A model generated the notes under the pieces. That model was given only the letters and a program-made list of their open reading frames with translations. It had not been told where the DNA came from and searched no databases. Below, in pieces: positions 37,090 through 50,500 of a DNA stretch of 64,000 nucleotides; position 1 is the first letter of the stretch, and every line of letters begins with the position of its first letter. The DNA comes from Limanda limanda (Eukaryota > Chordata > Actinopteri > Pleuronectiformes > Pleuronectidae), in the NCBI RefSeq assembly GCF_963576545.1, contig NW_026870590.1, forward strand, positions 62,001 through 126,000, read 5' to 3'. Made by a program: the position numbers and the translations under genes.

Positions 37090-40000
37090 TGGAAAGTGGT
37101 TGCATCTGGACTAATTTGGGTCCTGCGGATCGATTGGTACCATCCCCGAGCTTGTACGACCTTCGGAAGAGGTCGACCGACGAAATTCCCCCAAATCTGA
37201 GGAGATATTCTTGAATAACTTTTTTTGTGAAGGTCGGAGAGACTTGCAAGTAGGCTCTACCCCCACTAAATGGGGTTGCGCGCATCGATCGGTACCATCC
37301 TTGAGCTTCTCCGACTTTCGGAAGGGTTAGGGTTAGGGTTAGGGATGAAAGCACATAGGAGAAAGAGATATTCTTGAATAACTTTTTTTGTGAAGGTCGG
37401 AGAGACTTGCAAGTAGGCTCTACTCCCACTAAATGGGGTAGCGCGCATCGATCGGTACCATCCTTGAGCTTCTCCGACTTTCGGAAGGGTTAGGGTTAGG
37501 GTTAGGGATGAAAGCACATAGGAGAAAGAGATATTCTTGAATAACTTTTTTTGTGAAGGTCGGAGAGACTTGGAAAGTGGTTGCATCTGGACTAATTTGG
37601 GTCCTGCGGATCGATTGGTACCATCCCCGAGCTTGTACGACCTTCGGAAGAGGTCGACCGACGAAATTCCCCCAAATCTGAGGAGATATTCTTGAATAAC
37701 TTTTTTTGTGAAGGTCGGAGAGACTTGCAAGTAGGCTCTACCCCCACTAAATGGGGTTGCGCGCATCGATCGGTACCATCCTTGAGCTTCTCCGACTTTC
37801 GGAAGGGTTAGGGTTAGGGTTAGGGATGAAAGCACATAGGAGAAAGAGATATTCTTGAATAACTTTTTTTGTGAAGGTCGGAGAGACTTGCAAGTAGGCT
37901 CTACCCCCACTAAATGGGGTAGCGCGCATCGATCGGTACCATCCTTGAGCTTCTCCGACTTTCGGAAGGGTTAGGGTTAGGGTTAGGGATGAAAGCACAT
38001 AGGAGAAAGAGATATTCTTGAATAACTTTTTTTGTGAAGGTCGGAGAGACTTGCAAGTAGGCTCTACCCCACTAAATGGGGTAGCGCGCATCGATCGGTA
38101 CCATCCTTGAGCTTCTCCGACTTTCGGAAGGGTTAGGGTTAGGGTTAGGGATGAAAGCACATAGGAGAAAGAGATATTCTTGAATAACTTTTTTTGTGAA
38201 GGTCGGAGAGACTTGCAAGTAGGCTCTACCCCCACTAAATGGGGTTGCGCGCATCGATCGGTACCATCCTTGAGCTTCTCCGACTTTCGGAAGGGTTAGG
38301 GTTAGGGTTAGGGATGAAAGCACATAGGAGAAAGAGATATTCTTGAATAACTTTTTTTGTGAAGGTCGGAGAGACTTGCAAGTAGGCTCTACCCCCACTA
38401 AATGGGGTAGCGCGCATCGATCGGTACCATCCTTGAGCTTCTCCGACTTTCGGAAGGGTTAGGGTTAGGGTTAGGGATGAAAGCACATAGGAGAAAGAGA
38501 TATTCTTGAATAACTTTTTTTGTGAAGGTCGGAGAGACTTGCAAGTAGGCTCTACCCCCACTAAATGGGGTTGCGCGCATCGATCGGTACCATCCTTGAG
38601 CTTCTCCGACTTTCGGAAGGGTTAGGGTTAGTGTTAGGGATGAAAGCACATAGGAGAAAGAGATATTCTTGAATAACTTTTTTTGTGAAGGTCGGAGAGA
38701 CTTGCAAGTAGGCTCTACCCCCACTAAATGGGGTAGCGCGCATCGATCGGTACCATCCTTGAGCTTCTCCGACTTTCGGAAGGGTTAGGGTTAGGGTTAG
38801 GGATGAAAGCACATAGGAGAAAGAGATATTCTTGAATAACTTTTTTTGTGAAGGTCGGAGAGACTTGCAAGTAGGCTCTACCCCCACTAAATGGGGTAGC
38901 GCGCATCGATCGGTACCATCCTTGAGCTTCTCCGACTTTCGGAAGGGTTAGGGTTAGGGTTAGGGATGAAAGCACATAGGAGAAAGAGATATTCTTGAAT
39001 AACTTTTTTTGTGAAGGTCGGAGAGACTTGCAAGTAGGCTCTACCCCCACTAAATGGGGTAGCGCGCATCGATCGGTACCATCCTTGAGCTTCTCCGACT
39101 TTCGGAAGGGTTAGGGTTAGGGTTAGGGATGAAAGCACATAGGAGAAAGAGATATTCTTGAATAACTTTTTTTGTGAAGGTCGGAGAGACTTGCAAGTAG
39201 GCTCTGCCCCCACTAAATGGGGTAGCGCGCATCGATCGGTACCAACCTTGAGCTTCTCTGACTTTCGGAAGGGTTAGGGTTAGGGTTAGGGATGAAAGCA
39301 CATAGGAGAAAGAGATATTCTTGAATAACTTTTTTTGTGAAGGTCGGAGAGACTTGGAAAGTGGTTGCGTCTGGACTAATTTGGGTCCTGCAGATCGATT
39401 GGTACCATCCCCGAGCTTGTACGACCTTCGGAAGAGGTCGACCGACGAAATTCCCCCAAATCTGAGGAGATATTCTTGAATAACTTTTTTTGTGAAGGTC
39501 TGAGAGACTTGCAAGTAGGCTCTACCCCCACTAAATGGGGTAGCGCGCATCGATCGGTACCATCCTTGAGCTTCTCCGACTTTCGGAAGGGTTAGGGTTA
39601 GGGATGAAAGCACATAGGAGAAAGAGATATTCTTGAATAACTTTTTTTGTGAAGGTCGGAGAGACTTGGAAAGTGGTTGCATCTGGACTAATTTGGGTCC
39701 TGCGGATCGATTGGTACCATCCCCGAGCTTGTACGACCTTCGAAAGAGGTCGACCGACGAAATTCCCCCAAATCTGAGGAGATATTCTTGAATAACTTTT
39801 TTTGTGAAGGTCGGAGAGACTTGCAAGTAGGCTCTACCCCCACTAAATGGGGTTGCGCGCATCGATCGGTACCATCCTTGAGCTTCTCCGACTTTCGGAA
39901 GGGTTAGGGTTAGGGTTAGGGATGAAAGCACATAGGAGAAAGAGATATTCTTGAATAACTTTTTTTGTGAAGGTCGGAGAGACTTGGAAAGTGGTTGCAT

Positions 40001-43000
40001 CTGGACTAATTTGGGTCCTGCGGATCGATTGGTACCATCCCCGAGCTTGTACGACCTTCGGAAGAGGTCGACCGACGAAATTCCCCCAAATCTGAGGAGA
40101 TATTCTTGAATAACTTTTTTTGTGAAGGTCGGAGAGACTTGCAAGTAGGCTCTACCCCCACTAAATGGGGTTGCGCGCATCGATCGGTACCATCCTTGAG
40201 CTTCTCCGACTTTCGGAAGGGTTAGGGTTAGGGTTAGGGATGAAAGCACATAGGAGAAAGAGATATTCTTGAATAACTTTTTTTGTGAAGGTCGGAGAGA
40301 CTTGCAAGTAGGCTCTACTCCCACTAAATGGGGTAGCGCGCATCGATCGGTACCATCCTTGAGCTTCTCCGACTTTCGGAAGGGTTAGGGTTAGGGTTAG
40401 GGATGAAAGCACATAGGAGAAAGAGATATTCTTGAATAACTTTTTTTGTGAAGGTCGGAGAGACTTGGAAAGTGGTTGCATCTGGACTAATTTGGGTCCT
40501 GCGGATCGATTGGTACCATCCCCGAGCTTGTACGACCTTCGGAAGAGGTCGACCGACGAAATTCCCCCAAATCTGAGGAGATATTCTTGAATAACTTTTT
40601 TTGTGAAGGTCGGAGAGACTTGCAAGTAGGCTCTACCCCCACTAAATGGGGTTGCGCGCATCGATCGGTACCATCCTTGAGCTTCTCCGACTTTCGGAAG
40701 GGTTAGGGTTAGGGTTAGGGATGAAAGCACATAGGAGAAAGAGATATTCTTGAATAACTTTTTTTGTGAAGGTCGGAGAGACTTGCAAGTAGGCTCTACC
40801 CCCACTAAATGGGGTAGCGCGCATCGATCGGTACCATCCTTGAGCTTCTCCGACTTTCGGAAGGGTTAGGGTTAGGGTTAGGGATGAAAGCACATAGGAG
40901 AAAGAGATATTCTTGAATAACTTTTTTTGTGAAGGTCGGAGAGACTTGCAAGTAGGCTCTACCCCACTAAATGGGGTAGCGCGCATCGATCGGTACCATC
41001 CTTGAGCTTCTCCGACTTTCGGAAGGGTTAGGGTTAGGGTTAGGGATGAAAGCACATAGGAGAAAGAGATATTCTTGAATAACTTTTTTTGTGAAGGTCG
41101 GAGAGACTTGCAAGTAGGCTCTACCCCCACTAAATGGGGTTGCGCGCATCGATCGGTACCATCCTTGAGCTTCTCCGACTTTCGGAAGGGTTAGGGTTAG
41201 GGTTAGGGATGAAAGCACATAGGAGAAAGAGATATTCTTGAATAACTTTTTTTGTGAAGGTCGGAGAGACTTGCAAGTAGGCTCTACCCCCACTAAATGG
41301 GGTAGCGCGCATCGATCGGTACCATCCTTGAGCTTCTCCGACTTTCGGAAGGGTTAGGGTTAGGGTTAGGGATGAAAGCACATAGGAGAAAGAGATATTC
41401 TTGAATAACTTTTTTTGTGAAGGTCGGAGAGACTTGCAAGTAGGCTCTACCCCCACTAAATGGGGTTGCGCGCATCGATCGGTACCATCCTTGAGCTTCT
41501 CCGACTTTCGGAAGGGTTAGGGTTAGTGTTAGGGATGAAAGCACATAGGAGAAAGAGATATTCTTGAATAACTTTTTTTGTGAAGGTCGGAGAGACTTGC
41601 AAGTAGGCTCTACCCCCACTAAATGGGGTAGCGCGCATCGATCGGTACCATCCTTGAGCTTCTCCGACTTTCGGAAGGGTTAGGGTTAGGGTTAGGGATG
41701 AAAGCACATAGGAGAAAGAGATATTCTTGAATAACTTTTTTTGTGAAGGTCGGAGAGACTTGCAAGTAGGCTCTACCCCCACTAAATGGGGTAGCGCGCA
41801 TCGATCGGTACCATCCTTGAGCTTCTCCGACTTTCGGAAGGGTTAGGGTTAGGGTTAGGGATGAAAGCACATAGGAGAAAGAGATATTCTTGAATAACTT
41901 TTTTTGTGAAGGTCGGAGAGACTTGCAAGTAGGCTCTACCCCCACTAAATGGGGTAGCGCGCATCGATCGGTACCATCCTTGAGCTTCTCCGACTTTCGG
42001 AAGGGTTAGGGTTAGGGTTAGGGATGAAAGCACATAGGAGAAAGAGATATTCTTGAATAACTTTTTTTGTGAAGGTCGGAGAGACTTGCAAGTAGGCTCT
42101 GCCCCCACTAAATGGGGTAGCGCGCATCGATCGGTACCAACCTTGAGCTTCTCTGACTTTCGGAAGGGTTAGGGTTAGGGTTAGGGATGAAAGCACATAG
42201 GAGAAAGAGATATTCTTGAATAACTTTTTTTGTGAAGGTCGGAGAGACTTGGAAAGTGGTTGCGTCTGGACTAATTTGGGTCCTGCAGATCGATTGGTAC
42301 CATCCCCGAGCTTGTACGACCTTCGGAAGAGGTCGACCGACGAAATTCCCCCAAATCTGAGGAGATATTCTTGAATAACTTTTTTTGTGAAGGTCTGAGA
42401 GACTTGCAAGTAGGCTCTACCCCCACTAAATGGGGTAGCGCGCATCGATCGGTACCATCCTTGAGCTTCTCCGACTTTCGGAAGGGTTAGGGTTAGGGAT
42501 GAAAGCACATAGGAGAAAGAGATATTCTTGAATAACTTTTTTTGTGAAGGTCGGAGAGACTTGGAAAGTGGTTGCATCTGGACTAATTTGGGTCCTGCGG
42601 ATCGATTGGTACCATCCCCGAGCTTGTACGACCTTCGAAAGAGGTCGACCGACGAAATTCCCCCAAATCTGAGGAGATATTCTTGAATAACTTTTTTTGT
42701 GAAGGTCGGAGAGACTTGCAAGTAGGCTCTACCCCCACTAAATGGGGTTGCGCGCATCGATCGGTACCATCCTTGAGCTTCTCCGACTTTCGGAAGGGTT
42801 AGGGTTAGGGTTAGGGATGAAAGCACATAGGAGAAAGAGATATTCTTGAATAACTTTTTTTGTGAAGGTCGGAGAGACTTGGAAAGTGGTTGCATCTGGA
42901 CTAATTTGGGTCCTGCGGATCGATTGGTACCATCCGCGAGCTTGTACGACCTTCGGAAGAGGTCGACCGACGAAATTCCCCCAAATCTGAGGAGATATTC

Positions 43001-43360
43001 TTGAATAACTTTTTTTGTGAAGGTCGGAGAGACTTGCAAGTAGGCTCTACCCCCACTAAATGGGGTTGCGCGCATCGATCGGTACCATCCTTGAGCTTCT
43101 CCGACTTTCGGAAGGGTTAGGGTTAGGGTTAGGGATGAAAGCACATAGGAGAAAGAGATATTCTTGAATAACTTTTTTTGTGAAGGTCGGAGAGACTTGC
43201 AAGTAGGCTCTACTCCCACTAAATGGGGTAGCGCGCATCGATCGGTACCATCCTTGAGCTTCTCCGACTTTCGGAAGGGTTAGGGTTAGGGTTAGGGATG
43301 AAAGCACATAGGAGAAAGAGATATTCTTGAATAACTTTTTTTGTGAAGGTCGGAGAGACT
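37090..43360 (+). repeat. Array region 4: 2895-bp HOR (18-mer), two copies and part of a third
   Basis: Copies at 37090-39984 and 39985-42879; a third is followed to about 43.86 kb. B starts: 37090, 37571, 39355, 39667, 39985, 40466, 42250, 42562, 42880; A counts 2,10,1,1 / 2,10,1,1 / 2. Matches at exactly 2895 bp include a one-base C deletion (units anchored near 38072/40967), GTTAGTG at 38631/41526, ACCAACC at 39241/42136, and TTGCGTCTGG near 39365/42260. The one difference I noted is C to G at 42936 (C at 40041). This is the most homogeneous HOR in the window. Confidence 0.93.
37726..39354 (+). repeat. Longest A-only run (ten A monomers)
   Basis: Ten A monomers without a B; repeated at 40621-42249. 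GGGGTTG copies, which normally follow a B, sit here at the first, fourth and sixth positions. That fits growth of the run by duplication of a 326-bp TTG-A plus TAG-A dimer or loss of Bs. Confidence 0.8.
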
Positions 43361-44974
43361 TGAAAAGTGGTTGCATCTGGACTAATTTGGGTCCTGCGGA
43401 TCGATTGGTACCATCCCCGAGCTTGTACGACCTTCGGAAGAGGTCGACCGACGAAATTCCCCCAAATCTGAGGAGATATTCTTGAATAACTTTTTTTGTG
43501 AAGGTCGGAGAGACTTGCAAGTAGGCTCTACCCCCACTAAATGGGGTTGCGCGCATCGATCGGTACCATCCTTGAGCTTCTCCGACTTTCGGAAGGGTTA
43601 GGGTTAGGGTTAGGGATGAAAGCACATAGGAGAAAGAGATATTCTTGAATAACTTTTTTTGTGAAGGTCGGAGAGACTTGCAAGTAGGCTCTACCCCCAC
43701 TAAATGGGGTAGCGCGCATCGATCGGTACCATCCTTGAGCTTCTCCGACTTTCGGAAGGGTTAGGGTTAGGGTTAGGGATGAAAGCACATAGGAGAAAGA
43801 GATATTCTTGAATAACTTTTTTTGTGAAGGTCGGAGAGACTTGCAAGTAGGCTCTACCCCCACTAAATGGGGTTGCGCGCATCGATCGGTACCATCCTTG
43901 AGCTTCTCCGACTTTCGGAAGGGTTAGGGTTAGGGTTAGGGATGAAAGCACATAGGAGAAAGAGATATTCTTGAATAACTTTTTTTGTGAAGGTCGGAGA
44001 GACTTGCAAGTAGGCTCTACTCCCACTAAATGGGGTAGCGCGCATCGATCGGTACCATCCTTGAGCTTCTCCGACTTTCGGAAGGGTTAGGGTTAGGGTT
44101 AGGGATGAAAGCACATAGGAGAAAGAGATATTCTTGAATAACTTTTTTTGTGAAGGTCGGAGAGACTTGAAAAGTGGTTGCATCTGGACTAATTTGGGTC
44201 CTGCGGATCGATTGGTACCATCCCCGAGCTTGTACGACCTTCGGAAGAGGTCGACCGACGAAATTCCCCCAAATCTGAGGAGATATTCTTGAATAACTTT
44301 TTTTGTGAAGGTCGGAGAGACTTGCAAGTAGGCTCTACCCCCACTAAATGGGGTTGCGCGCATCGATCGGTACCATCCTTGAGCTTCTCCGACTTTCGGA
44401 AGGATTAGGGTTAGGGTTAGGGATGAAAGCACATAGGAGAAAGAGATATTCTTGAATAACTTTTTTTGTGAAGGTCGGAGAGACTTGCAAGTAGGCTCTA
44501 CCCCCACTAAATGGGGTAGCGCGCATCGATCGGTACCATCCTTGAGCTTCTCCGACTTTCGGAAGGGTTAGGGTTAGGGTTAGGGATGAAAGCACATAGG
44601 AGAAAGAGATATTCTTGAATAACTTTTTTTGTGAAGGTCGGAGAGACTTGCAAGTAGGCTTTACCCCCACTAAATGGGGTAGCGCGCATCGATCGGTACC
44701 ATCCTTGAGCTTCTCCGACTTTCGGAAGGGTTAGGGTTAGGGTTAGGGATGAAAGCACATAGGAGAAAGAGATATTCTTGAATAACTTTTTTTGTGAAGG
44801 TCGGAGAGACTTGCAAGTAGGCTCTACCCCCACTAAATGGGGTAGCGCGCATCGATCGGTACCATCCTTGAGCTTCTCCGACTTTCGGAAGGGTTAGGGT
44901 TAGGGTTAGGGATGAAAGCACATAGGAGAAAGAGATATTCTTGAATAACTTTTTTTGTGAAGGTCGGAGAGACT
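43361..44974 (+). repeat. 807-bp HOR (5-mer), two tandem copies
   Basis: B plus four A, at 43361-44167 and 44168-44974. Both Bs begin TGAAAAG instead of TGGAAAG, and a CTACTCC A precedes each B at the same 807-bp offset. Confidence 0.85.
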
Positions 44975-47544
44975 TGGAAAGTGGTTGCATCTGGACTAAT
45001 TTGGGTCCTGCGGATCGATTGGTACCATCCGCGAGCTTGTACGACCTTCGGAAGAGGTCGACCGACGAAATTCCCCCAAATCTGAGGAGATATTCTTGAA
45101 TAACTTTTTTTGTGAAGGTCGGAGAGACTTGCAAGTAGGCTCTACCCCCACTAAATGGGGTTGCGCGCATCGATCGGTACCATCCTTGAGCTTCTCCGAC
45201 TTTCGGAAGGGTTAGGGTTAGGGTTAGGGATGAAAGCACATAGGAGAAAGAGATATTCTTGAATAACTTTTTTTGTGAAGGTCGGAGAGACTTGCAAGTA
45301 GGCTCTACTCCCACTAAATGGGGTAGCGCGCATCGATCGGTACCATCCTTGAGCTTCTCCGACTTTCGGAAGGGTTAGGGTTAGGGTTAGGGATGAAAGC
45401 ACATAGGAGAAAGAGATATTCTTGAATAACTTTTTTTGTGAAGGTCGGAGAGACTTGGAAAGTGGTTGCATCTGGACTAATTTGGGTCCTGCGGATCGAT
45501 TGGTACCATCCCCGAGCTTGTACGACCTTCGGAAGAGGTCGACCGACGAAATTCCCCCAAATCTGAGGAGATATTCTTGAATAACTTTTTTTGTGAAGGT
45601 CGGAGAGACTTGCAAGTAGGCTCTACCCCCACTAAATGGGGTTGCGCGCATCGATCGGTACCATCCTTGAGCTTCTCCGACTTTCGGAAGGGTTAGGGTT
45701 AGGGTTAGGGATGAAAGCACATAGGAGAAAGAGATATTCTTGAATAACTTTTTTTGTGAAGGTCGGAGAGACTTGCAAGTAGGCTCTACCCCCACTAAAT
45801 GGGGTAGCGCGCATCGATCGGTACCATCCTTGAGCTTCTCCGACTTTCGGAAGGGTTAGGGTTAGGGTTAGGGATGAAAGCACATAGGAGAAAGAGATAT
45901 TCTTGAATAACTTTTTTTGTGAAGGTCGGAGAGACTTGCAAGTAGGCTCTACCCCCACTAAATGGGGTAGCGCGCATCGATCGGTACCATCCTTGAGCTT
46001 CTCCGACTTTCGGAAGGGTTAGGGTTAGGGTTAGGGATGAAAGCACATAGGAGAAAGAGATATTCTTGAATAACTTTTTTTGTGAAGGTCGGAGAGACTT
46101 GCAAGTAGGCTCTACCCCCACTAAATGGGGTAGCGCGCATCGATCGGTACCATCCTTGAGCTTCTCCGACTTTCGGAAGGGTTAGGGTTAGGGTTAGGGA
46201 TGAAAGCACATAGGAGAAAGAGATATTCTTGAATAACTTTTTTTGTGAAGGTCGGAGAGACTTGGAAAGTGGTTGCATCTGGACTAATTTGGGTCCTGCG
46301 GATCGATTGGTACCATCCGCGAGCTTGTACGACCTTCGGAAGAGGTCGACCGACGAAATTCCCCCAAATCTGAGGAGATATTCTTGAATAACTTTTTTTG
46401 TGAAGGTCGGAGAGACTTGCAAGTAGGCTCTACCCCCACTAAATGGGGTTGCGCGCATCGATCGGTACCATCCTTGAGCTTCTCCGACTTTCGGAAGGGT
46501 TAGGGTTAGGGTTAGGGATGAAAGCACATAGGAGAAAGAGATATTCTTGAATAACTTTTTTTGTGAAGGTCGGAGAGACTTGCAAGTAGGCTCTACTCCC
46601 AGTAAATGGGGTAGCGCGCATCGATCGGTACCATCCTTGAGCTTCTCCGACTTTCGGAAGGGTTAGGGTTAGGGTTAGGGATGAAAGCACATAGGAGAAA
46701 GAGATATTCTTGAATAACTTTTTTTGTGAAGGTCGGAGAGACTTGGAAAGTGGTTGCATCTGGACTAATTTGGGTCCTGCGGATCGATTGGTACCATCCC
46801 CGAGCTTGTACGACCTTCGGAAGAGGTCGACCGACGAAATTCCCCCAAATCTGAGGAGATATTCTTGAATAACTTTTTTTGTGAAGGTCGGAGAGACTTG
46901 CAAGTAGGCTCTACCCCCACTAAATGGGGTTGCGCGCATCGATCGGTACCATCTTTGAGCTTCTCCGACTTTCGGAAGGGTTAGGGTTAGGGTTAGGGAT
47001 GAAAGCACATAGGAGAAAGAGATATTCTTGAATAACTTTTTTTGTGAAGGTCGGAGAGACTTGCAAGTAGGCTCTACCCCCACTAAATGGGGTAGCGCGC
47101 ATCGATCGGTACCATCCTTGAGCTTCTCCGACTTTCGGAAGGGTTAGGGTTAGGGTTAGGGATGATAGCACATAGGAGAAAGAGATATTCTTGAATAACT
47201 TTTTTTGTGAAGGTCGGAGAGACTTGCAAGTAGGCTCTACCCCCACTAAATGGGGTAGCGCGCATCGATCGGTACCATCCTTGAGCTTCTCCGACTTTCG
47301 GAAGGGTTAGGGTTAGGGTTAGGGATGAAAGCACATAGGAGAAAGAGATATTCTTGAATAACTTTTTTTGTGAAGGTCGGAGAGACTTGCAAGTAGGCTC
47401 TACCCCCACTAAATGGGGTAGCGCGCATCGATCGGTACCATCCTTGAGCTTCTCCGACTTTCGGAAGGGTTAGGGTTAGGGATGAAAGCACATAGGAGAA
47501 AGAGATATTCTTGAATAACTTTTTTTGTGAAGGTCGGAGAGACT
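44975..47544 (+). repeat. 1288-bp HOR (8-mer), two tandem copies
   Basis: Copies at 44975-46262 and 46263-47544 (1282 bp, last A short). Order: B, two A, B, four A. CCGCGAG in the first B (45031/46319) and CTACTCC (45309/46597) match at 1288 bp. The CCGCGAG B also occurs at 42936, so this unit was seeded from the neighbouring HOR. Confidence 0.85.
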
Positions 47545-50500
47545 TGGAAAGTGGTTGCATCTGGACTAATTTGGGTCCTGCGGATCGATTGGTACCATCC
47601 CCGAGCTTGTACGACCTTCGAAAGAGGTCGACCGACGAAATTCCCCCAAATCTGAGGAGATATTCTTGAATAACTTTTTTTGTGAAGGTCGGAGAGACTT
47701 GCAAGTAGGCTCTACCCCCACTAAATGGGGTTGCGCGCATCGATCGGTACCATCCTTGAGCTTCTCCGACTTTCGGAAGGGTTAGGGTTAGGGTTAGGGA
47801 TGAAAGCACATAGGAGAAAGAGATATTCTTGAATAACTTTTTTTGTGAAGGTCGGAGAGACTTGCAAGTAGGCTCTACCCCCACTAAATGTGGTAGCGCG
47901 CATCGATCGGTACCATCCTTGAGCTTCTCCGACTTTCGGAAGGGTTAGGGTTAGGGTTAGGGATGAAAGCACATAGGAGAAAGAGATATTCTTGAATAAC
48001 TTTTTTTGTGAAGGTCGGAGAGACTTGCAAGTAGGCTCTACCCCCACTAAATGGGGTAGCGCGCATCGATCGGTACCATCCTTGAGCTTCTCCGACTTTC
48101 GGAAGGGTTAGGGTTAGGGTTAGGGATGAAAGCACATAGGAGAAAGAGATATTCTTGAATAACTTTTTTTGTGAAGGTCGGAGAGACTTGCAAGTAGGCT
48201 CTACCCCCACTAAATGGGGTAGCGCGCATCGATCGGTACCATCCTTGAGCTTCTCCGACTTTCGGAAGGGTTAGGGTTAGGGTTAGGGATGAAAGCACAT
48301 AGGAGAAAGAGATATTCTTGAATAACTTTTTTTGTGAAGGTCGGAGAGACTTGGAAAGTGGTTGCATCTGGACTAATTTGGGTCCTGCGGATCGATTGGT
48401 ACCATCCCCGAGCTTGTACGACCTTCGGAAGAGGTCAACCGACGAAATTCCCCCAAATCTGAGGAGATATTCTTGAATAACTTTTTTTGTGAAGGTCGGA
48501 GAGACTTGCAAGTAGGCTCTACCCCCACTAAATGGGGTTGCGCGCATCGATCGGTACCATCCTTGAGCTTCTCCGACTTTCGGAAGGGTTAGGGTTAGGG
48601 TTAGGGATGAAAGCACATAGGAGAAAGAGATATTCTTGAATAACTTTTTTTGTGAAGGTCGGAGAGACTTGCAAGTAGGCTCTACCCCCACTAAATGGGG
48701 TAGCGCGCATCGATCGGTACCATCCTTGAGCTTCTCCGACTTTCGGAAGGGTTAGGGTTAGGGATGAAAGCACATAGGAGAAAGAGATATTCTTGAATAA
48801 CTTTTTTTGTGAAGGTCGGAGAGACTTGGAAAGTGGTTGCATCTGGACTAATTTGGGTCCTGCGGATCGATTGGTACCATCCCCGAGCTTGTACGACCTT
48901 CGAAAGAGGTCGACCGACGAAATTCCCCCAAATCTGAGGAGATATTCTTGAATAACTTTTTTTGTGAAGGTCGGAGAGACTTGCAAGTAGGCTCTACCCC
49001 CACTAAATGGGGTTGCGCGCATCGATCGGTACCATCCTTGAGCTTCTCCGACTTTCGGAAGGGTTAGGGTTAGGGTTAGGGATGAAAGCACATAGGAGAA
49101 AGAGATATTCTTGAATAACTTTTTTTGTGAAGGTCGGAGAGACTTGCAAGTAGGCTCTACCCCCACTAAATGGGGTAGCGCGCATCGATCGGTACCATCC
49201 TTGAGCTTCTCCGACTTTCGGAAGGGTTAGGGTTAGGGTTAGGGATGAAAGCACATAGGAGAAAGAGATATTCTTGAATAACTTTTTTTGTGAAGGTCGG
49301 AGAGACTTGCAAGTAGGCTCTACCCCCACTAAATGTGGTAGCGCGCATCGATCGGTACCATCCTTGAGCTTCTCCGACTTTCGGAAGGGTTAGGGTTAGG
49401 GTTAGGGATGAAAGCACATAGGAGAAAGAGATATTCTTGAATAACTTTTTTTGTGAAGGTCGGAGAGACTTGCAAGTAGGCTCTACCCCCACTAAATGGG
49501 GTAGCGCGCATCGATCGGTACCATCCTTGAGCTTCTCCGACTTTCGGAAGGGTTAGGGTTAGGGTTAGGGATGAAAGCACATAGGAGAAAGAGATATTCT
49601 TGAATAACTTTTTTTGTGAAGGTCGGAGAGACTTGCAAGTAGGCTCTACCCCCACTAAATGGGGTAGCGCGCATCGATCGGTACCATCCTTGAGCTTCTC
49701 CGACTTTCGGAAGGGTTAGGGTTAGGGTTAGGGATGAAAGCACATAGGAGAAAGAGATATTCTTGAATAACTTTTTTTGTGAAGGTCGGAGAGACTTGGA
49801 AAGTGGTTGCATCTGGACTAATTTGGGTCCTGCGGATCGATTGGTACCATCCCCGAGCTTGTACGACCTTCGGAAGAGGTCGACCGACGAAATTCCCCCA
49901 AATCTGAGGAGATATTCTTGAATAACTTTTTTTGTGAAGGTCGGAGAGACTTGCAAGTAGGCTCTACCCCCACTAAATGGGGTTGCGCGCATCGATCGGT
50001 ACCATCCTTGAGCTTCTCCGACTTTCGGAAGGGTTAGGGTTAGGGTTAGGGATGAAAGCACATAGGAGAAAGAGATATTCTTGAATAACTTTTTTTGTGA
50101 AGGTCGGAGAGACTTGCAAGTAGGCTCTACCCCCACTAAATGGGGTAGCGCGCATCGATCGGTACCATCCTTGAGCTTCTCCGACTTTCGGAAGGGTTAG
50201 GGTTAGGGTTAGGGATGAAAGCACATAGGAGAAAGAGATATTCTTGAATAACTTTTTTTGTGAAGGTCGGAGAGACTTGGAAAGTGGTTGCATCTGGACT
50301 AATTTGGGTCCTGCAGATCGATTGGTACCATCCCCGAGCTTGTACGACCTTCGGAAGAGGTCGACCGACGAAATTCCCCCAAATCTGAGGAGATATTCTT
50401 GAATAACTTTTTTTGTGAAGGTCGGAGAGACTTGCAAGTAGGCTCTACCCCCACTAAATGGGGTAGCGCGCATCGATCGGTACCATCCTTGAGCTTCTCC

